This document shows, piece by piece, positions 50,443-58,915 of a stretch of 64,000 nucleotides of DNA. Source of the stretch: Bdellovibrionales bacterium RIFOXYC1_FULL_37_79 (lineage in GTDB: Bacteria; Bdellovibrionota; Bacteriovoracia; Bacteriovoracales; Bacteriovoracaceae); assembly GCA_001770015.1 (NCBI GenBank), contig MEQB01000012.1:1-64000 (forward strand), in the 5' to 3' direction. The notes beneath the pieces were generated by a model. The model was given only the letters and a program-made list of their open reading frames with translations, ran no database searches and was not told the DNA's origin. Position numbers and translations under genes: made by a program. Within the stretch, counting starts at the first letter, position 1. Each line of letters opens with the position of its first letter.

Positions 50443-51558
50443 TTAGTTGGCTTTTCTTATCAATCGATATTGGATTTGTCCGACTTTTTTGTTGGCGAGT
50501 TCCCGCTTGGGAGTAATCTTTAAAGTCTCATAAGACTTTGCCATTTTCAAAGCATTATAGGCATTGAGCCTTCCATTTGATTTACATTTGTTGAAGAAAT
50601 TAACTTCTTCGGTTGCCGAAGCCGTGATGATTTTCTTGATGGTTGGTCCATCAAAGGCGGGATACTGGGACTTCATCAGGGAAGCAACGCCTGTGACAAA
50701 AGCGGTGGCCTGGCTGGTACCGGTTAATATCCCGGATCGCTCGTTGGGATATGATGATTTGATCCGGTGTCCAGGAGCAAATATATCCACAGAATATTTT
50801 CCGTAATTGGATACGGAAAGCATACTGAGCTGCATATCGTAAGCTGAGACGGTGATGATATTCGATAATCCATAGCTGGCTGGGTAGTAAGCACTTTTTT
50901 TCTGATCGATGTTCGACTCTTCGTTGCCTGCAGCTGCTACAATCAGGATACCTTTTTTCTCAGCTTCTTTGAGTATTCGTAATTCTTCCAAAGCTGGTTC
51001 CGGTCCTCCACCTGAGTAGTTGATAATGTCCACGTTGTGATCAACGGCATATTTTAAGGCGTCGATGGTGGAGTTAAGATTATCTTTCCCTGTGGCCTCC
51101 GGATTGTAATATTTTAAAATCAATAAATGTACGGAAGGATCAACGCTTCTGATAATTCCTGCTACATGAGTGCCGTGTCCATGATAATCAAAGGGAGTGT
51201 ATTTGTTTTTACAATTTTTGGAAAAATCGATGCCATATTCGCTACTGGTTATTTTGCGATCTTTCAAATACAAACTTCCAGAGAGAAAAGAATGATTTGG
51301 ATCAATACCTGTGTCAATCACTGCCACCACTATTTTCTTTTTGGGTGCACTCAAGATTTGCCAGGCTTCTTGCAGGTTGATGGAAGATTTTTTATTGGTG
51401 GGTGAGATGCCCCAGCTTGCATAATTGGAGTTTAAGTCGAGTAAATCAAAGGGACAGCCATTTGAGCTAGGCTTGGCGTGAAGACTTAAGGATGTGAACA
51501 CCCAAGCGATCACTAAACATTTAAATAGAAAGCTCATAGGATGTTGTTGGTTTCTCAT
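50443..51558 (-). CDS. Exported subtilisin-family (S8) serine protease
   Basis: 371 residues with a signal peptide (to about SLHA). The catalytic triad is D82 (AVIDTGID), H128 (GHGTHVAG) and S282 (GTSQATAF), with oxyanion N212 (AAAGNE). The Ser motif lacks the usual Pro (GTSQATA instead of GTSMATP), a mild change. There is no long propeptide or C-terminal secretion domain. It could act in the periplasm or outside the cell; proteases of this kind are abundant in predatory bacteria. A palindrome lies 30-46 bp upstream of the ATG. Confidence 0.92.
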   Translation of the reverse strand: MRNQQHPMSFLFKCLVIAWVFTSLSLHAKPSSNGCPFDLLDLNSNYASWGISPTNKKSSINLQEAWQILSAPKKKIVVAVIDTGIDPNHSFLSGSLYLKDRKITSSEYGIDFSKNCKNKYTPFDYHGHGTHVAGIIRSVDPSVHLLILKYYNPEATGKDNLNSTIDALKYAVDHNVDIINYSGGGPEPALEELRILKEAEKKGILIVAAAGNEESNIDQKKSAYYPASYGLSNIITVSAYDMQLSMLSVSNYGKYSVDIFAPGHRIKSSYPNERSGILTGTSQATAFVTGVASLMKSQYPAFDGPTIKKIITASATEEVNFFNKCKSNGRLNAYNALKMAKSYETLKITPKRELANKKVGQIQYRLIRKAN

Positions 51559-51587
51559 TTTCTTTCTTTTTTAAATTGTTAATAACA

Positions 51588-51604
51588 CAGGAACACTGTT
51601 CCTG
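51588..51604. promoter_or_regulatory. 17-bp palindrome upstream of the subtilase
   Basis: CAGGAACACTGTTCCTG is a perfect inverted repeat about a central base, 30-46 bp before the protease ATG. It may be an operator or a hairpin in the leader. The half-site GGAAC resembles, but is not spaced like, Gram-positive LexA boxes. Confidence 0.45.
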
Positions 51605-51888
51605 CTCTCTAATTTATGAGCAAACTAGTTGCCAATTTTCTTTGATAGAAAACAGATGGTTATCCTGGATAAATGGGAGAAGAGTGTAGGTTTTTATGAA
51701 ATTTGTATATTTGTTAGACAAAAGTATGTGTAAATAATTTAAACATAAACAAAATCTATAAAGTACGTCATTTGATATCGCCAGATGGTGTCCAAATAAA
51801 TTCTCAAAATCAAGCGAGCTTCTAATCAGCTGAAAAAGCGTGGAAAATCTTGGTAAGGATTTTGCTTGATAAAAGATGTGTTTGAAGT

Positions 51889-51903
51889 GGCCCAAAATGG
51901 GCC
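51889..51903 (+). promoter_or_regulatory. GC-rich leader hairpin
   Basis: GGCCCA-AAA-TGGGCC forms a stable 6-bp stem 19 nt before the ATG of the small lipoprotein gene, just ahead of its strong ribosome-binding site (AGGAGGAG). There is no T run, so it may stabilise the message or modulate translation. Confidence 0.45.
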
Positions 51904-51922
51904 TTAAATCTCAGGAGGAGAT

Positions 51923-52129
51923 ATGAAAGACATGCCAAAATTCATAATATTAGGATTATTAATTGGGGCCCTTATTTCTTGTCAGCACACTCAAAGAAGA
52001 GACTTAACCAGCATTCAACTCACCCCTTCTAAAGTTACTTATGGAGTACTCCAACAGGAGGTCAACGGCTTGCTGGAAAAGACCAACGATTTACAGAAAT
52101 ATACGGTTGCTCAGCCAGATATCTTATAA
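51923..52129 (+). CDS. Small lipoprotein, 68 residues
   Basis: A clear lipoprotein signal (FIILGLLIGALISC, lipidated C20) and a mature part of only 49 residues that is mostly one amphipathic helix (VLQQEVNGLLEKTNDLQKY). Such short lipoproteins include Lpp-like wall tethers and regulators, but the C-terminal Lys of Lpp is absent. A very strong AGGAGGAG and a leader hairpin suggest high expression. Function unknown. Confidence 0.75.
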   Translation: MKDMPKFIILGLLIGALISCQHTQRRDLTSIQLTPSKVTYGVLQQEVNGLLEKTNDLQKYTVAQPDIL

Positions 52130-52133
52130 TTTA

Positions 52134-52502
52134 TCAGGCTAATTTCTTGACTAAATTTTCGCGTTCACGTTCTTCAGCATGATGAATGCAAAGAGTGGTC
52201 CACGGTTGGGTGTTTAGTCTTTTTTCAGAGATCTCTTCACCGCAGTCATCACACTCACCAAAACAATTGCTTTCAATGCGGTCCAATGCCTCTTCGATCT
52301 CTCTAAGTTTTTTGAGTTCACGGTTTTTAATATTGAACGAGATTTCTTGATGAATCACATTGTTCGCTAAATCACCTTCCTCAGACAGGTCTTCCGGGGA
52401 GGTATGGAGGTCGCTTGCTATTTTTAAAACCCCTCCACTTAAAATTTGGGTCTTAAGAGTAAGTAGCACTTTTTTGTATTTTTCAATTTTGGCCTTTTCC
52501 AT
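52134..52502 (-). CDS. DksA/TraR-family zinc-finger protein
   Basis: 122 residues: a coiled-coil N-terminal half with an acidic tip (EDLSEEGDLANN) and a C-terminal zinc finger with C84, C87, C105 and H108 (ECDDCGEEISEKRL...LCIHH). The fourth Cys of DksA is replaced by His. DksA proteins enter the RNA polymerase secondary channel and act with ppGpp. The ATG at 52502 has GGAGGA and is chosen over the in-frame ATG at 52514. It lies downstream of mltG after about 220 bp. Confidence 0.9.
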   Translation of the reverse strand: MEKAKIEKYKKVLLTLKTQILSGGVLKIASDLHTSPEDLSEEGDLANNVIHQEISFNIKNRELKKLREIEEALDRIESNCFGECDDCGEEISEKRLNTQPWTTLCIHHAEERERENLVKKLA

Positions 52503-52725
52503 GGGTTCCTCCATTATGTATATCCTAGCGGGGCCTTCTCTTCCTAATATTTTACCCTAAATTTGTTCAATGGCCTAAGGGGTAAAAATGTTCCGTTAAA
52601 GCACTTGCCACCGTTTGAACATTATCGGAAGGATGGTTTGAAATAATGAGAATTAAGTGAAAAAATACGAATACGATACGAGTAAGGTACAAATTAAGAT
52701 GCTTAATATTGAGCAAACAAGTTGG

Positions 52726-53775
52726 TTATTTCCCAGATTGATTCAGCTTGAGGTTAAGATCCCGCCAGCTTTTTCCCTGCCTCATGGACTGGGTTTTTTG
52801 GAACAGCTCGACTTTCTGATTATGTTCTATCAAAGTGGATGAGAATTCATGGGTTCCATCGTTTTTACTGACAAAATAAAGATAAGTGTGAATTTCCGGT
52901 TCTAGCGCAGCTTTGATGGATTCAATGCCTGGGTTGGCAATCGGGCCAATCGGGAGACCGGTAATCATGTAGGTATTGTACGGGGAGGGGTGTTTTTTAT
53001 CCTTTAACTGGATATTGCCGCCAAACTCTTCAAACATGCCGTAGATAATTGTGGGATCAGTTTGCAAGCGCATCCGTTTTTTTAACCGGTTTAAAAAAAC
53101 TCCGGCAATTTTGGCCCGTTCAAAGGGGGCACCGGTTTCCTTTTCCACGATCGAAGCAAGGGTAATGACTTCGTGAAGGCTTAAGCTGGTTTTGGAGAAG
53201 TCCAGACCGGATATTTTTTTTCTGAATGTTTCGACCATTTTAATAATAATTTGTTTGGAGGGAGTGTCAGGGGGAAAGAGATAGGTTTCCGGGTAAAGAT
53301 AGCCCTCAATACGCGCTGCTTTGATTCCCAGTGAAGAGACAAAATTTTTATCCAACCCAAGCGCTATAAATTCATCATAATTACAAATATTATTTTCATT
53401 TAGAATTTTACCAATTTCAAACAGATTTTTTCCTTCAGGCACTGTTAGCCTGGTTAGCATGGGGGTGCCACCAACTAGGGTGTTGATGACATCCTTCATA
53501 TTGGAATTGGTTTTGATTAAATATTTACCTGCCTTGAAACTTTTTAGCAGTCCGTTTATCTTGGCATATTGATAAAAGATTTTTTTACTGGAGATCAATC
53601 TTTTTTGACCTAAATGAAAATTGATTTGGGAAAAACTTTCTCCTCTTTTAATCTCAAACATCTGATCAAGCCCCTGGTAACGCCAATTTTCAATGGAGTA
53701 ATAGACTTTATAAAAAGCAAAGCCAATTGCCAGACAGATGATAAAAAAAGTGAGTAGTATGATTTTTTTAAACAT
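52726..53775 (-). CDS. mltG: Endolytic transglycosylase MltG (YceG family)
   Basis: 349 residues: one N-terminal span, a LysM-like subdomain (TVPEGKNLFEIGKIL), and the YceG core with catalytic E211 (ASIVEKETGAPFERAKIAGVFLNRL) and LQTDPTIIYG. MltG cuts nascent glycan strands at the inner membrane and limits their length. ruvX lies just upstream on the same strand, an adjacency common in bacteria. Confidence 0.95.
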   Translation of the reverse strand: MFKKIILLTFFIICLAIGFAFYKVYYSIENWRYQGLDQMFEIKRGESFSQINFHLGQKRLISSKKIFYQYAKINGLLKSFKAGKYLIKTNSNMKDVINTLVGGTPMLTRLTVPEGKNLFEIGKILNENNICNYDEFIALGLDKNFVSSLGIKAARIEGYLYPETYLFPPDTPSKQIIIKMVETFRKKISGLDFSKTSLSLHEVITLASIVEKETGAPFERAKIAGVFLNRLKKRMRLQTDPTIIYGMFEEFGGNIQLKDKKHPSPYNTYMITGLPIGPIANPGIESIKAALEPEIHTYLYFVSKNDGTHEFSSTLIEHNQKVELFQKTQSMRQGKSWRDLNLKLNQSGK

Positions 53776-53866
53776 AAAATTTTTAAAAAGTACTTTAGAT
53801 GATAATTCGCGATATGGAAAAGTACAATAGTTTAAGTAAAGTTGAAAAATTTGTTATTGCATCTTG

Positions 53867-54340
53867 CTATTCACTCAATTGATTTTTATCAGCGATGAAG
53901 TCTTCCAGGATGATAACGGCAGAAACCATATCAATTTTGTCCATTGCTACTTTGAAATTAAATTCGGGAGAGTTTTTCATACGGTCTTTGGCATCGAAAG
54001 TGCTCAAGGTTTCATCTTGAAAATAGACGCATACGTTGGGGATACTTGCTTTGAGCAATTCACCAAAATGTTTAATTTTTTCAGTGGCCTTGGTTTCTTT
54101 GCCGTCAAGTAATCTTGGGATGCCAAGTACGAGCACTGCTATGGCTTCTTCGCTTACATATTTGATCAAATCGCTGATAAGTTGCTTGGGACTTTGAAAT
54201 CTAATTCGTTCAAAGCATAATGGATAGGGATCATTGCCGGGTATGAAGGTCGCTAGCCCGACGTACTTTTCGCCATAATCAATGGACATTATTTTTTTTC
54301 CTAGGAGGGTTTTGAATCTAGGTGATGATACAGAAAACAT
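53867..54340 (-). CDS. ruvX: Putative pre-16S rRNA nuclease / Holliday junction resolvase RuvX (YqgF)
   Basis: 157 residues with an RNase H-like fold: first Asp in SIDYGEKYVGLA, the VLGIPRLLDGKETKATEKI segment, FQDETLST with the Glu, and the AKDRM helix with a later Asp. YqgF family proteins mature the 5' end of 16S rRNA and may act on Holliday junctions. The frame starts at ATG 54340; an ATG at 54289 begins too late for the first strand. Followed by mltG after 91 bp. Confidence 0.88.
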   Translation of the reverse strand: MFSVSSPRFKTLLGKKIMSIDYGEKYVGLATFIPGNDPYPLCFERIRFQSPKQLISDLIKYVSEEAIAVLVLGIPRLLDGKETKATEKIKHFGELLKASIPNVCVYFQDETLSTFDAKDRMKNSPEFNFKVAMDKIDMVSAVIILEDFIADKNQLSE

Positions 54341-54668
54341 AGAATAGCTACATACTATGTTCAGGATGTAAATTCAATCAGTTATATTTATCTGATGTAA
54401 ATTATACGGATAATCTCCAAAGAAAAGGAAACCTACTTGACAAGAAATGTTTAAAAGCTATGATAGAAACAAAGACCTTAACTTTCAAAGGTTATTAATC
54501 ACTAGCTTTTTTCTGCGTTCGTCCCAATTGAAAAATCAATATTAAACGTGGAGAGTGAAAGCGATTTCTTGAGTTAATCTTAAGTAACAGACAAGGGAAG
54601 ATTGTTTCATAATAAATAGCTCAAATAAAAAATTATTATATATCTTGTGTATTAAGGAGTAGAAACTG
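54341..54668. other. Intergenic region with long rho leader, 328 bp
   Basis: A divergent region between ruvX and rho. It holds a strong promoter at 54437-54464 and then about 195 nt of untranslated leader before the rho ATG. The leader has A/T-rich unstructured stretches and no intrinsic terminator. No small ORF with a ribosome-binding site was recognised. Confidence 0.6.
54437..54464 (+). promoter_or_regulatory. Strong sigma-70 promoter of rho
   Basis: A perfect TTGACA (54437-54442) and TATGAT (54459-54464) are separated by 16 nt. It is the best housekeeping promoter in the window and points at rho, about 195 nt downstream. Confidence 0.75.
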
Positions 54669-55916
54669 ATGCATTTGAATGATTTAAGAGAAAAAGAGAT
54701 TATTGAATTAACCCAGATGGCAGAAAAGGAAGGAATTGAAAATCCTGGTGCCTTAAAAAAGCACGAAGTTATTTTTGCCTTATTAAAAAAACATGCAGAG
54801 AATGATAATGAAATTTTCGGCGAAGGGGTTTTAGAAATACTTCCTGACGGTTTTGGTTTTTTACGTTCTCCCGGTTACAACTACCTTCCAGGTGCTGATG
54901 ATATTTATGTAAGCCCCAGCCAGATCAGGCGTTTTGGGCTGAGAAAAGGGGATACAGTCATTGGTCAGATTCGCCCACCCAAGGACGGCGAACGGTATTT
55001 TGCGCTTTTAAAAGTGGAAACCGTTAACTTTCAAGGTACTGAAGAACACAAGCGAATGGTTTTATTCGATAACCTAACCCCTCTCTATCCAGAGAAAAAA
55101 ATTAATTTGGAATTTAAACCAACCAACTATTCAACCAGGATAATTGATTTGTTCGTTCCCCAGGGGTTTGGCCAAAGATGTTTGATTGTGGCCCCTCCCA
55201 AGGCCGGAAAGACTGTCCTTTTAATGGATATGGCAAATGCCATTACCACCAACCACAAAGATGCGGTTACGATTGTTCTACTGATTGACGAAAGACCGGA
55301 AGAAGTAACCGATATGAAGAGAAATGTTGCGGCGGAGGTAGTATCTAGTACTTTTGATGAACCGGCCAGTCGCCACGTTCAGGTAGCCGAGATGGTTATG
55401 GAGAAAGCCAAGCGACTGACGGAAGCGGGTAAAGACGTTATCATTTTGCTTGATTCAATCACCAGACTTGCGCGCGCTTATAACACGGTGGTTCCGCCAT
55501 CAGGAAAGATCCTGTCAGGTGGTGTGGATTCAAATGCACTTCATCGACCAAAAAGATTTTTTGGTGCTGCCAGAAATATTGAACACGGCGGCTCTTTGAC
55601 GATTATTGCAACATCGTTGATCGATACGGGTTCAAGGATGGATGAGGTTATTTTTGAGGAATTTAAAGGTACGGGTAATTCCGAAATTCAATTGGACAGA
55701 AAACTTCTGGAAAAAAGAATTTTCCCATGTTTGGATATTAATCGGGCCTCAACCAGAAAAGAAGACCTTTTAATGAGTGATAATGATTTACAACGAGTTT
55801 ATTTGCTTAGAAAAGTGTTGCATCCGATGAATACTATCGATGCCATGGAGTTTATGTTAAGTCGTATTACAAAAACAAAAACTAATACAGAATTTCTTGA
55901 TTCAATGAACGGGTAA
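54669..55916 (+). CDS. rho: Transcription termination factor Rho
   Basis: 415 residues: N-terminal helical domain, cold-shock-like RNA-binding domain ([32 protein letters not shown]), Walker A A175-PPKAGKT182, Walker B ([17 protein letters not shown]), the Q loop and R loop ([14 protein letters not shown]). A full-length RNA helicase that releases stalled transcripts. AAGGAG precedes the ATG. A long leader fits autoregulation, as known for E. coli rho. Confidence 0.98.
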   Translation: MHLNDLREKEIIELTQMAEKEGIENPGALKKHEVIFALLKKHAENDNEIFGEGVLEILPDGFGFLRSPGYNYLPGADDIYVSPSQIRRFGLRKGDTVIGQIRPPKDGERYFALLKVETVNFQGTEEHKRMVLFDNLTPLYPEKKINLEFKPTNYSTRIIDLFVPQGFGQRCLIVAPPKAGKTVLLMDMANAITTNHKDAVTIVLLIDERPEEVTDMKRNVAAEVVSSTFDEPASRHVQVAEMVMEKAKRLTEAGKDVIILLDSITRLARAYNTVVPPSGKILSGGVDSNALHRPKRFFGAARNIEHGGSLTIIATSLIDTGSRMDEVIFEEFKGTGNSEIQLDRKLLEKRIFPCLDINRASTRKEDLLMSDNDLQRVYLLRKVLHPMNTIDAMEFMLSRITKTKTNTEFLDSMNG

Positions 55917-55920
55917 TTTT

Positions 55921-57036
55921 GTGTTAAATAATTCAGATCTTTCTCAAAAATATACTTCGATTGGGGGCCAGGCAGTGATAGAAGGGGTGATGATGAGATC
56001 GCCCAATACTTTTATCGTTGCGGTCAGACAAGAGGATGGAACCATCAGGGTCAGAAGGGATCAGTGGTTTGGGCTTTTTAAAAAAAATAAATTTTTGAAA
56101 TTACCTTTTGTAAGAGGTGTTTTTATTTTGCTTGAGACCATGGCCAATGGAATTGTTGCCTTAAATTATTCAGCCAGAATTGCGATGGCTTCCGAGATGA
56201 TTAAAAAGGCTGAGAAAAATGGAGTTACTCGCGAGGATGCGGTAAAAAAGGAAAAGGAAAAAGAAAAAGTAGGTTTGGCAACCTGGATTTCGATTGCTGC
56301 TTCGCTGGTTTTTGGAATACTTTTGTTTAAGGCCTTGCCTCACTTTTTAACGGCCTTGTTTGCAGATAGCACCCATGCTTCATGGGGGCTGCAAAGCTTT
56401 ACATTTCATACGATAGATGGAGTACTTAAGGCTTTTATTTTTATATTTTATATCGTCATCATAGGATTTATTCCTGACATCCGGCGGGTTTTTCAATATC
56501 ACGGGGCGGAACATAAATCTATCTCGACGTTTGAGGCCCAGGAAGAATTAACCATTGAAAATGCAAAAAAATATACCACCTTTCATCCCAGATGTGGCAC
56601 GACCTTTATTTTCTTTTTGCTTTTTATCTCCATCATTATTTTTGCAGTTTTTTTTGCGCTTGTGCCGGTTGGCGCAGGGTTACCTACGGTCTTGAAACAT
56701 TTGCTGGCGGTGGGAACCAAGATTCTGCTGGTTTTTCCAATTGCCGGATTATCTTATGAGCTTATCAAATTGATGGGCAAAAAGTGTGATACCTGGTGGG
56801 GAAAAATTTTATCTACTCCTGGGCTTTTGTTACAGCGACTGACCACCAGAGAACCCGCTGATGATCAGTTGGAAGTGGCACTGGTTTCCATTAAAGCCGC
56901 CTTGTTTCTAGAGGAAAAATACAATTTGAAAAATGTTGGACAAGATATGAAGGTCATAACCCTAGAAGAAGTGGAAATCAGCGGTCTAAATGATGTGGAG
57001 AAATCCAATTTTAAATTAGCTGATTTTTTGGAGTAA
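55921..57036 (+). CDS. DUF1385 (YqhQ-like) membrane protein
   Basis: 371 residues starting at GTG, 4 bp after rho. The opening IGGQAVIEGVMMRSPNTFIVAVRQEDGTI and the later QYHGAEHKSISTFEA and FHPRCGTTFIF motifs are those of DUF1385. Several membrane spans lie in the middle (ATWISIAASLVFGILLF and others). The family sits between rho and prfA in many genomes; its function is not established. Confidence 0.92.
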   Translation: MLNNSDLSQKYTSIGGQAVIEGVMMRSPNTFIVAVRQEDGTIRVRRDQWFGLFKKNKFLKLPFVRGVFILLETMANGIVALNYSARIAMASEMIKKAEKNGVTREDAVKKEKEKEKVGLATWISIAASLVFGILLFKALPHFLTALFADSTHASWGLQSFTFHTIDGVLKAFIFIFYIVIIGFIPDIRRVFQYHGAEHKSISTFEAQEELTIENAKKYTTFHPRCGTTFIFFLLFISIIIFAVFFALVPVGAGLPTVLKHLLAVGTKILLVFPIAGLSYELIKLMGKKCDTWWGKILSTPGLLLQRLTTREPADDQLEVALVSIKAALFLEEKYNLKNVGQDMKVITLEEVEISGLNDVEKSNFKLADFLE

Positions 57037-57039
57037 GCC

Positions 57040-58113
57040 ATGTCGATGTTTGATAAATTGGAATCGGTTGTTCATCGATATGATAGTTTGACACAAAAGC
57101 TTGCAGATCCCAAAATTTATGACAATCAAAAAGAATTCAAGGATGTTTCCTCTGAAAGGGCCGGTCTCGAAGAAGTGGTCAAGGTTTACAAGGAATATCG
57201 AAAATTAAAAGAAACCTTGGATCAGGCAAAAGAAATCCTGAATGATGAAAAAGATGAAGAACTGCGTGAGATGGCCAAAGAAGAAATCAGTCAGGGAGAA
57301 ACTGACCTTCCAAAGATAGAAGAGCGTTTGAAAGTTCTCTTGCTGCCTAAAGATCCACTTGATGATAAAAACGTTATGGTGGAGATACGTGCCGGGGCGG
57401 GCGGTGATGAAGCTTCAATCTTTGTACAAGATGTATATCGAATGTATCAAAACTTTTTTAAAAATGTTGGTTTTAAATCAGAAATGGTCTCGATCAGCAA
57501 GTCAGATGAAGGTGTTAAAGAAGTGATCTTCAGTGTGACAGGGGATAAGGTTTACTCCAAATTGAAATACGAGTCAGGGGTACATCGGGTGCAAAGAGTC
57601 CCTAAAACCGAATCTCAGGGAAGGGTACATACTTCAACCATTACCGTGGCGGTTATGCCGGAAGCGGACGATGTTGAATTTGAACTTAATATGAATGATG
57701 TGCGTGTAGATGTTTATCGAGCGGGTGGCTGTGGTGGACAATCAGTCAATACCACTGACTCTGCGGTAAGGGTGACCCACGTTCCCACCAACACGGTCGT
57801 TGCCATCCAAGATGAAAAATCACAGCATAAAAATAAAGAGAAGGCGCTTAGAATTTTGAGAAACCGAATCTATGATAGAATGGTTCAAGAACAGCAGGCC
57901 AAAGCTGCCGCAGAAAGACGGGGACAGATTGGAAGAGGGGATCGCAGTGAACGGATTCGCACTTATAATTATCCCCAGGGAAGATTTACCGATCATAGAA
58001 TCGGATTGACCATCTACTCATTGGATAAAATCATGGAAGGTGATTTGGCGGCGATTTTGGATTCACTGGTTGCCCACCATCAAGCTGAGCTTTTGCAAGG
58101 CGATGAAAAATAA
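57040..58113 (+). CDS. prfA: Peptide chain release factor 1
   Basis: 357 residues. The codon-recognition PxT region reads P-K-T in VQRVPKTESQGRVHTS, and the catalytic GGQ is G232-G-Q234 (YRAGGCGGQSVNTTDSAVRVTH). It ends translation at UAA and UAG. prmC, the enzyme that methylates this Gln, overlaps its 3' end. Confidence 0.98.
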   Translation: MSMFDKLESVVHRYDSLTQKLADPKIYDNQKEFKDVSSERAGLEEVVKVYKEYRKLKETLDQAKEILNDEKDEELREMAKEEISQGETDLPKIEERLKVLLLPKDPLDDKNVMVEIRAGAGGDEASIFVQDVYRMYQNFFKNVGFKSEMVSISKSDEGVKEVIFSVTGDKVYSKLKYESGVHRVQRVPKTESQGRVHTSTITVAVMPEADDVEFELNMNDVRVDVYRAGGCGGQSVNTTDSAVRVTHVPTNTVVAIQDEKSQHKNKEKALRILRNRIYDRMVQEQQAKAAAERRGQIGRGDRSERIRTYNYPQGRFTDHRIGLTIYSLDKIMEGDLAAILDSLVAHHQAELLQGDEK

Positions 58114-58912
58114 TAAACTGACAGCTTATTTTGATCAATTTAAGACCGGCCTGCTGCAAACTTATCCGGGACTTGGATTGTCTTATTTTGAGGAATGTTT
58201 TATTTTATCCCAATTATCAATTGAAGAATTTTTAAAAAAAGTTAATGAAAAAATTCCGCTGGAATATATAACCGGTAAAGCTTTTTTTTATAATCATTAT
58301 TTTATGGTTTCAAATAGTGTTTTGATTCCTCGCTGTGAAACAGAAATTTTGGTGGAAATGGCCTTGAGTTACCTTGCCAGTTTGACATGTTTAGAAGTAG
58401 TGGTGGCGGATGTGGGGACGGGGTCTGGCAATATTATTCTTTCCGTTGTAAATGATACCAATAAAAAGATACGGGCTATCGCCACGGATCTTTCCTTTGA
58501 TGCCCTGGTGGTTGCTAGAAAAAATGGTGCTTGTCTCCAGAAGGATGATAGCGAAGTAATTTTTGTGCAAACTGATCGGCTGCTGGGGGTCGATGAACAA
58601 TTTAACCTTATTGTTTCCAATCCCCCCTATATAAAAAGACAATTGGATGAAAAAAAAGTACATGCCTCAGTTATCCAACATGAACCCCATATGGCCTTAT
58701 TTTTAGAAGATTCGCAGTATGAAGCGTGGTTTACGGATTTATTTGCTCAAGTAAGAGATAAACTGAAGCCGGGCGGAATGTTTTTGATGGAGGGGCATGA
58801 GGATCATTTGGAAAAATTGCAGGAATTGGCCATGCAAATGTCACTTGCGAAAGTACAAATTCTAAAAGATTATAATAACAGGAATCGATTTTTAAAAGCA
58901 TTCAAGGAATAG
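58103..58912 (+). CDS. prmC: Release factor glutamine methyltransferase PrmC (HemK)
   Basis: 269 residues: an N-terminal helical domain (LSIEEFLKKVNEKIPLEYITGKAFFYNHYF), SAM-binding VADVGTGSGNI and the N173-PPY176 motif that holds the target Gln. It methylates the GGQ Gln of release factors. The ATG at 58103 overlaps prfA by 11 nt with AAGG close by; the frame is open further upstream, within prfA. Confidence 0.96.
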   Translation: MKNNKLTAYFDQFKTGLLQTYPGLGLSYFEECFILSQLSIEEFLKKVNEKIPLEYITGKAFFYNHYFMVSNSVLIPRCETEILVEMALSYLASLTCLEVVVADVGTGSGNIILSVVNDTNKKIRAIATDLSFDALVVARKNGACLQKDDSEVIFVQTDRLLGVDEQFNLIVSNPPYIKRQLDEKKVHASVIQHEPHMALFLEDSQYEAWFTDLFAQVRDKLKPGGMFLMEGHEDHLEKLQELAMQMSLAKVQILKDYNNRNRFLKAFKE

Positions 58913-58915
58913 AAT

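Larger units (their letters stand above)
51559..51922. other. Intergenic region, 364 bp, divergent
   Basis: AT-rich DNA between the subtilase and the small lipoprotein gene. It holds the palindrome at 51588-51604 and the leader hairpin at 51889-51903. A 93-codon minus-strand frame (51614-51895) has no ribosome-binding site or recognisable features and is not called. No clear promoter hexamers were found. Confidence 0.5.

Noticed and set aside
51614-51895. 93-codon minus-strand open frame between subtilase and small lipoprotein
   Set aside because: No ribosome-binding site, no domain or signal, and a composition of AT-rich noncoding DNA.
52657-52842. 61-codon plus-strand frame overlapping the mltG 3' end
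   Set aside because: Its second half is antisense to mltG and it has no ribosome-binding site.
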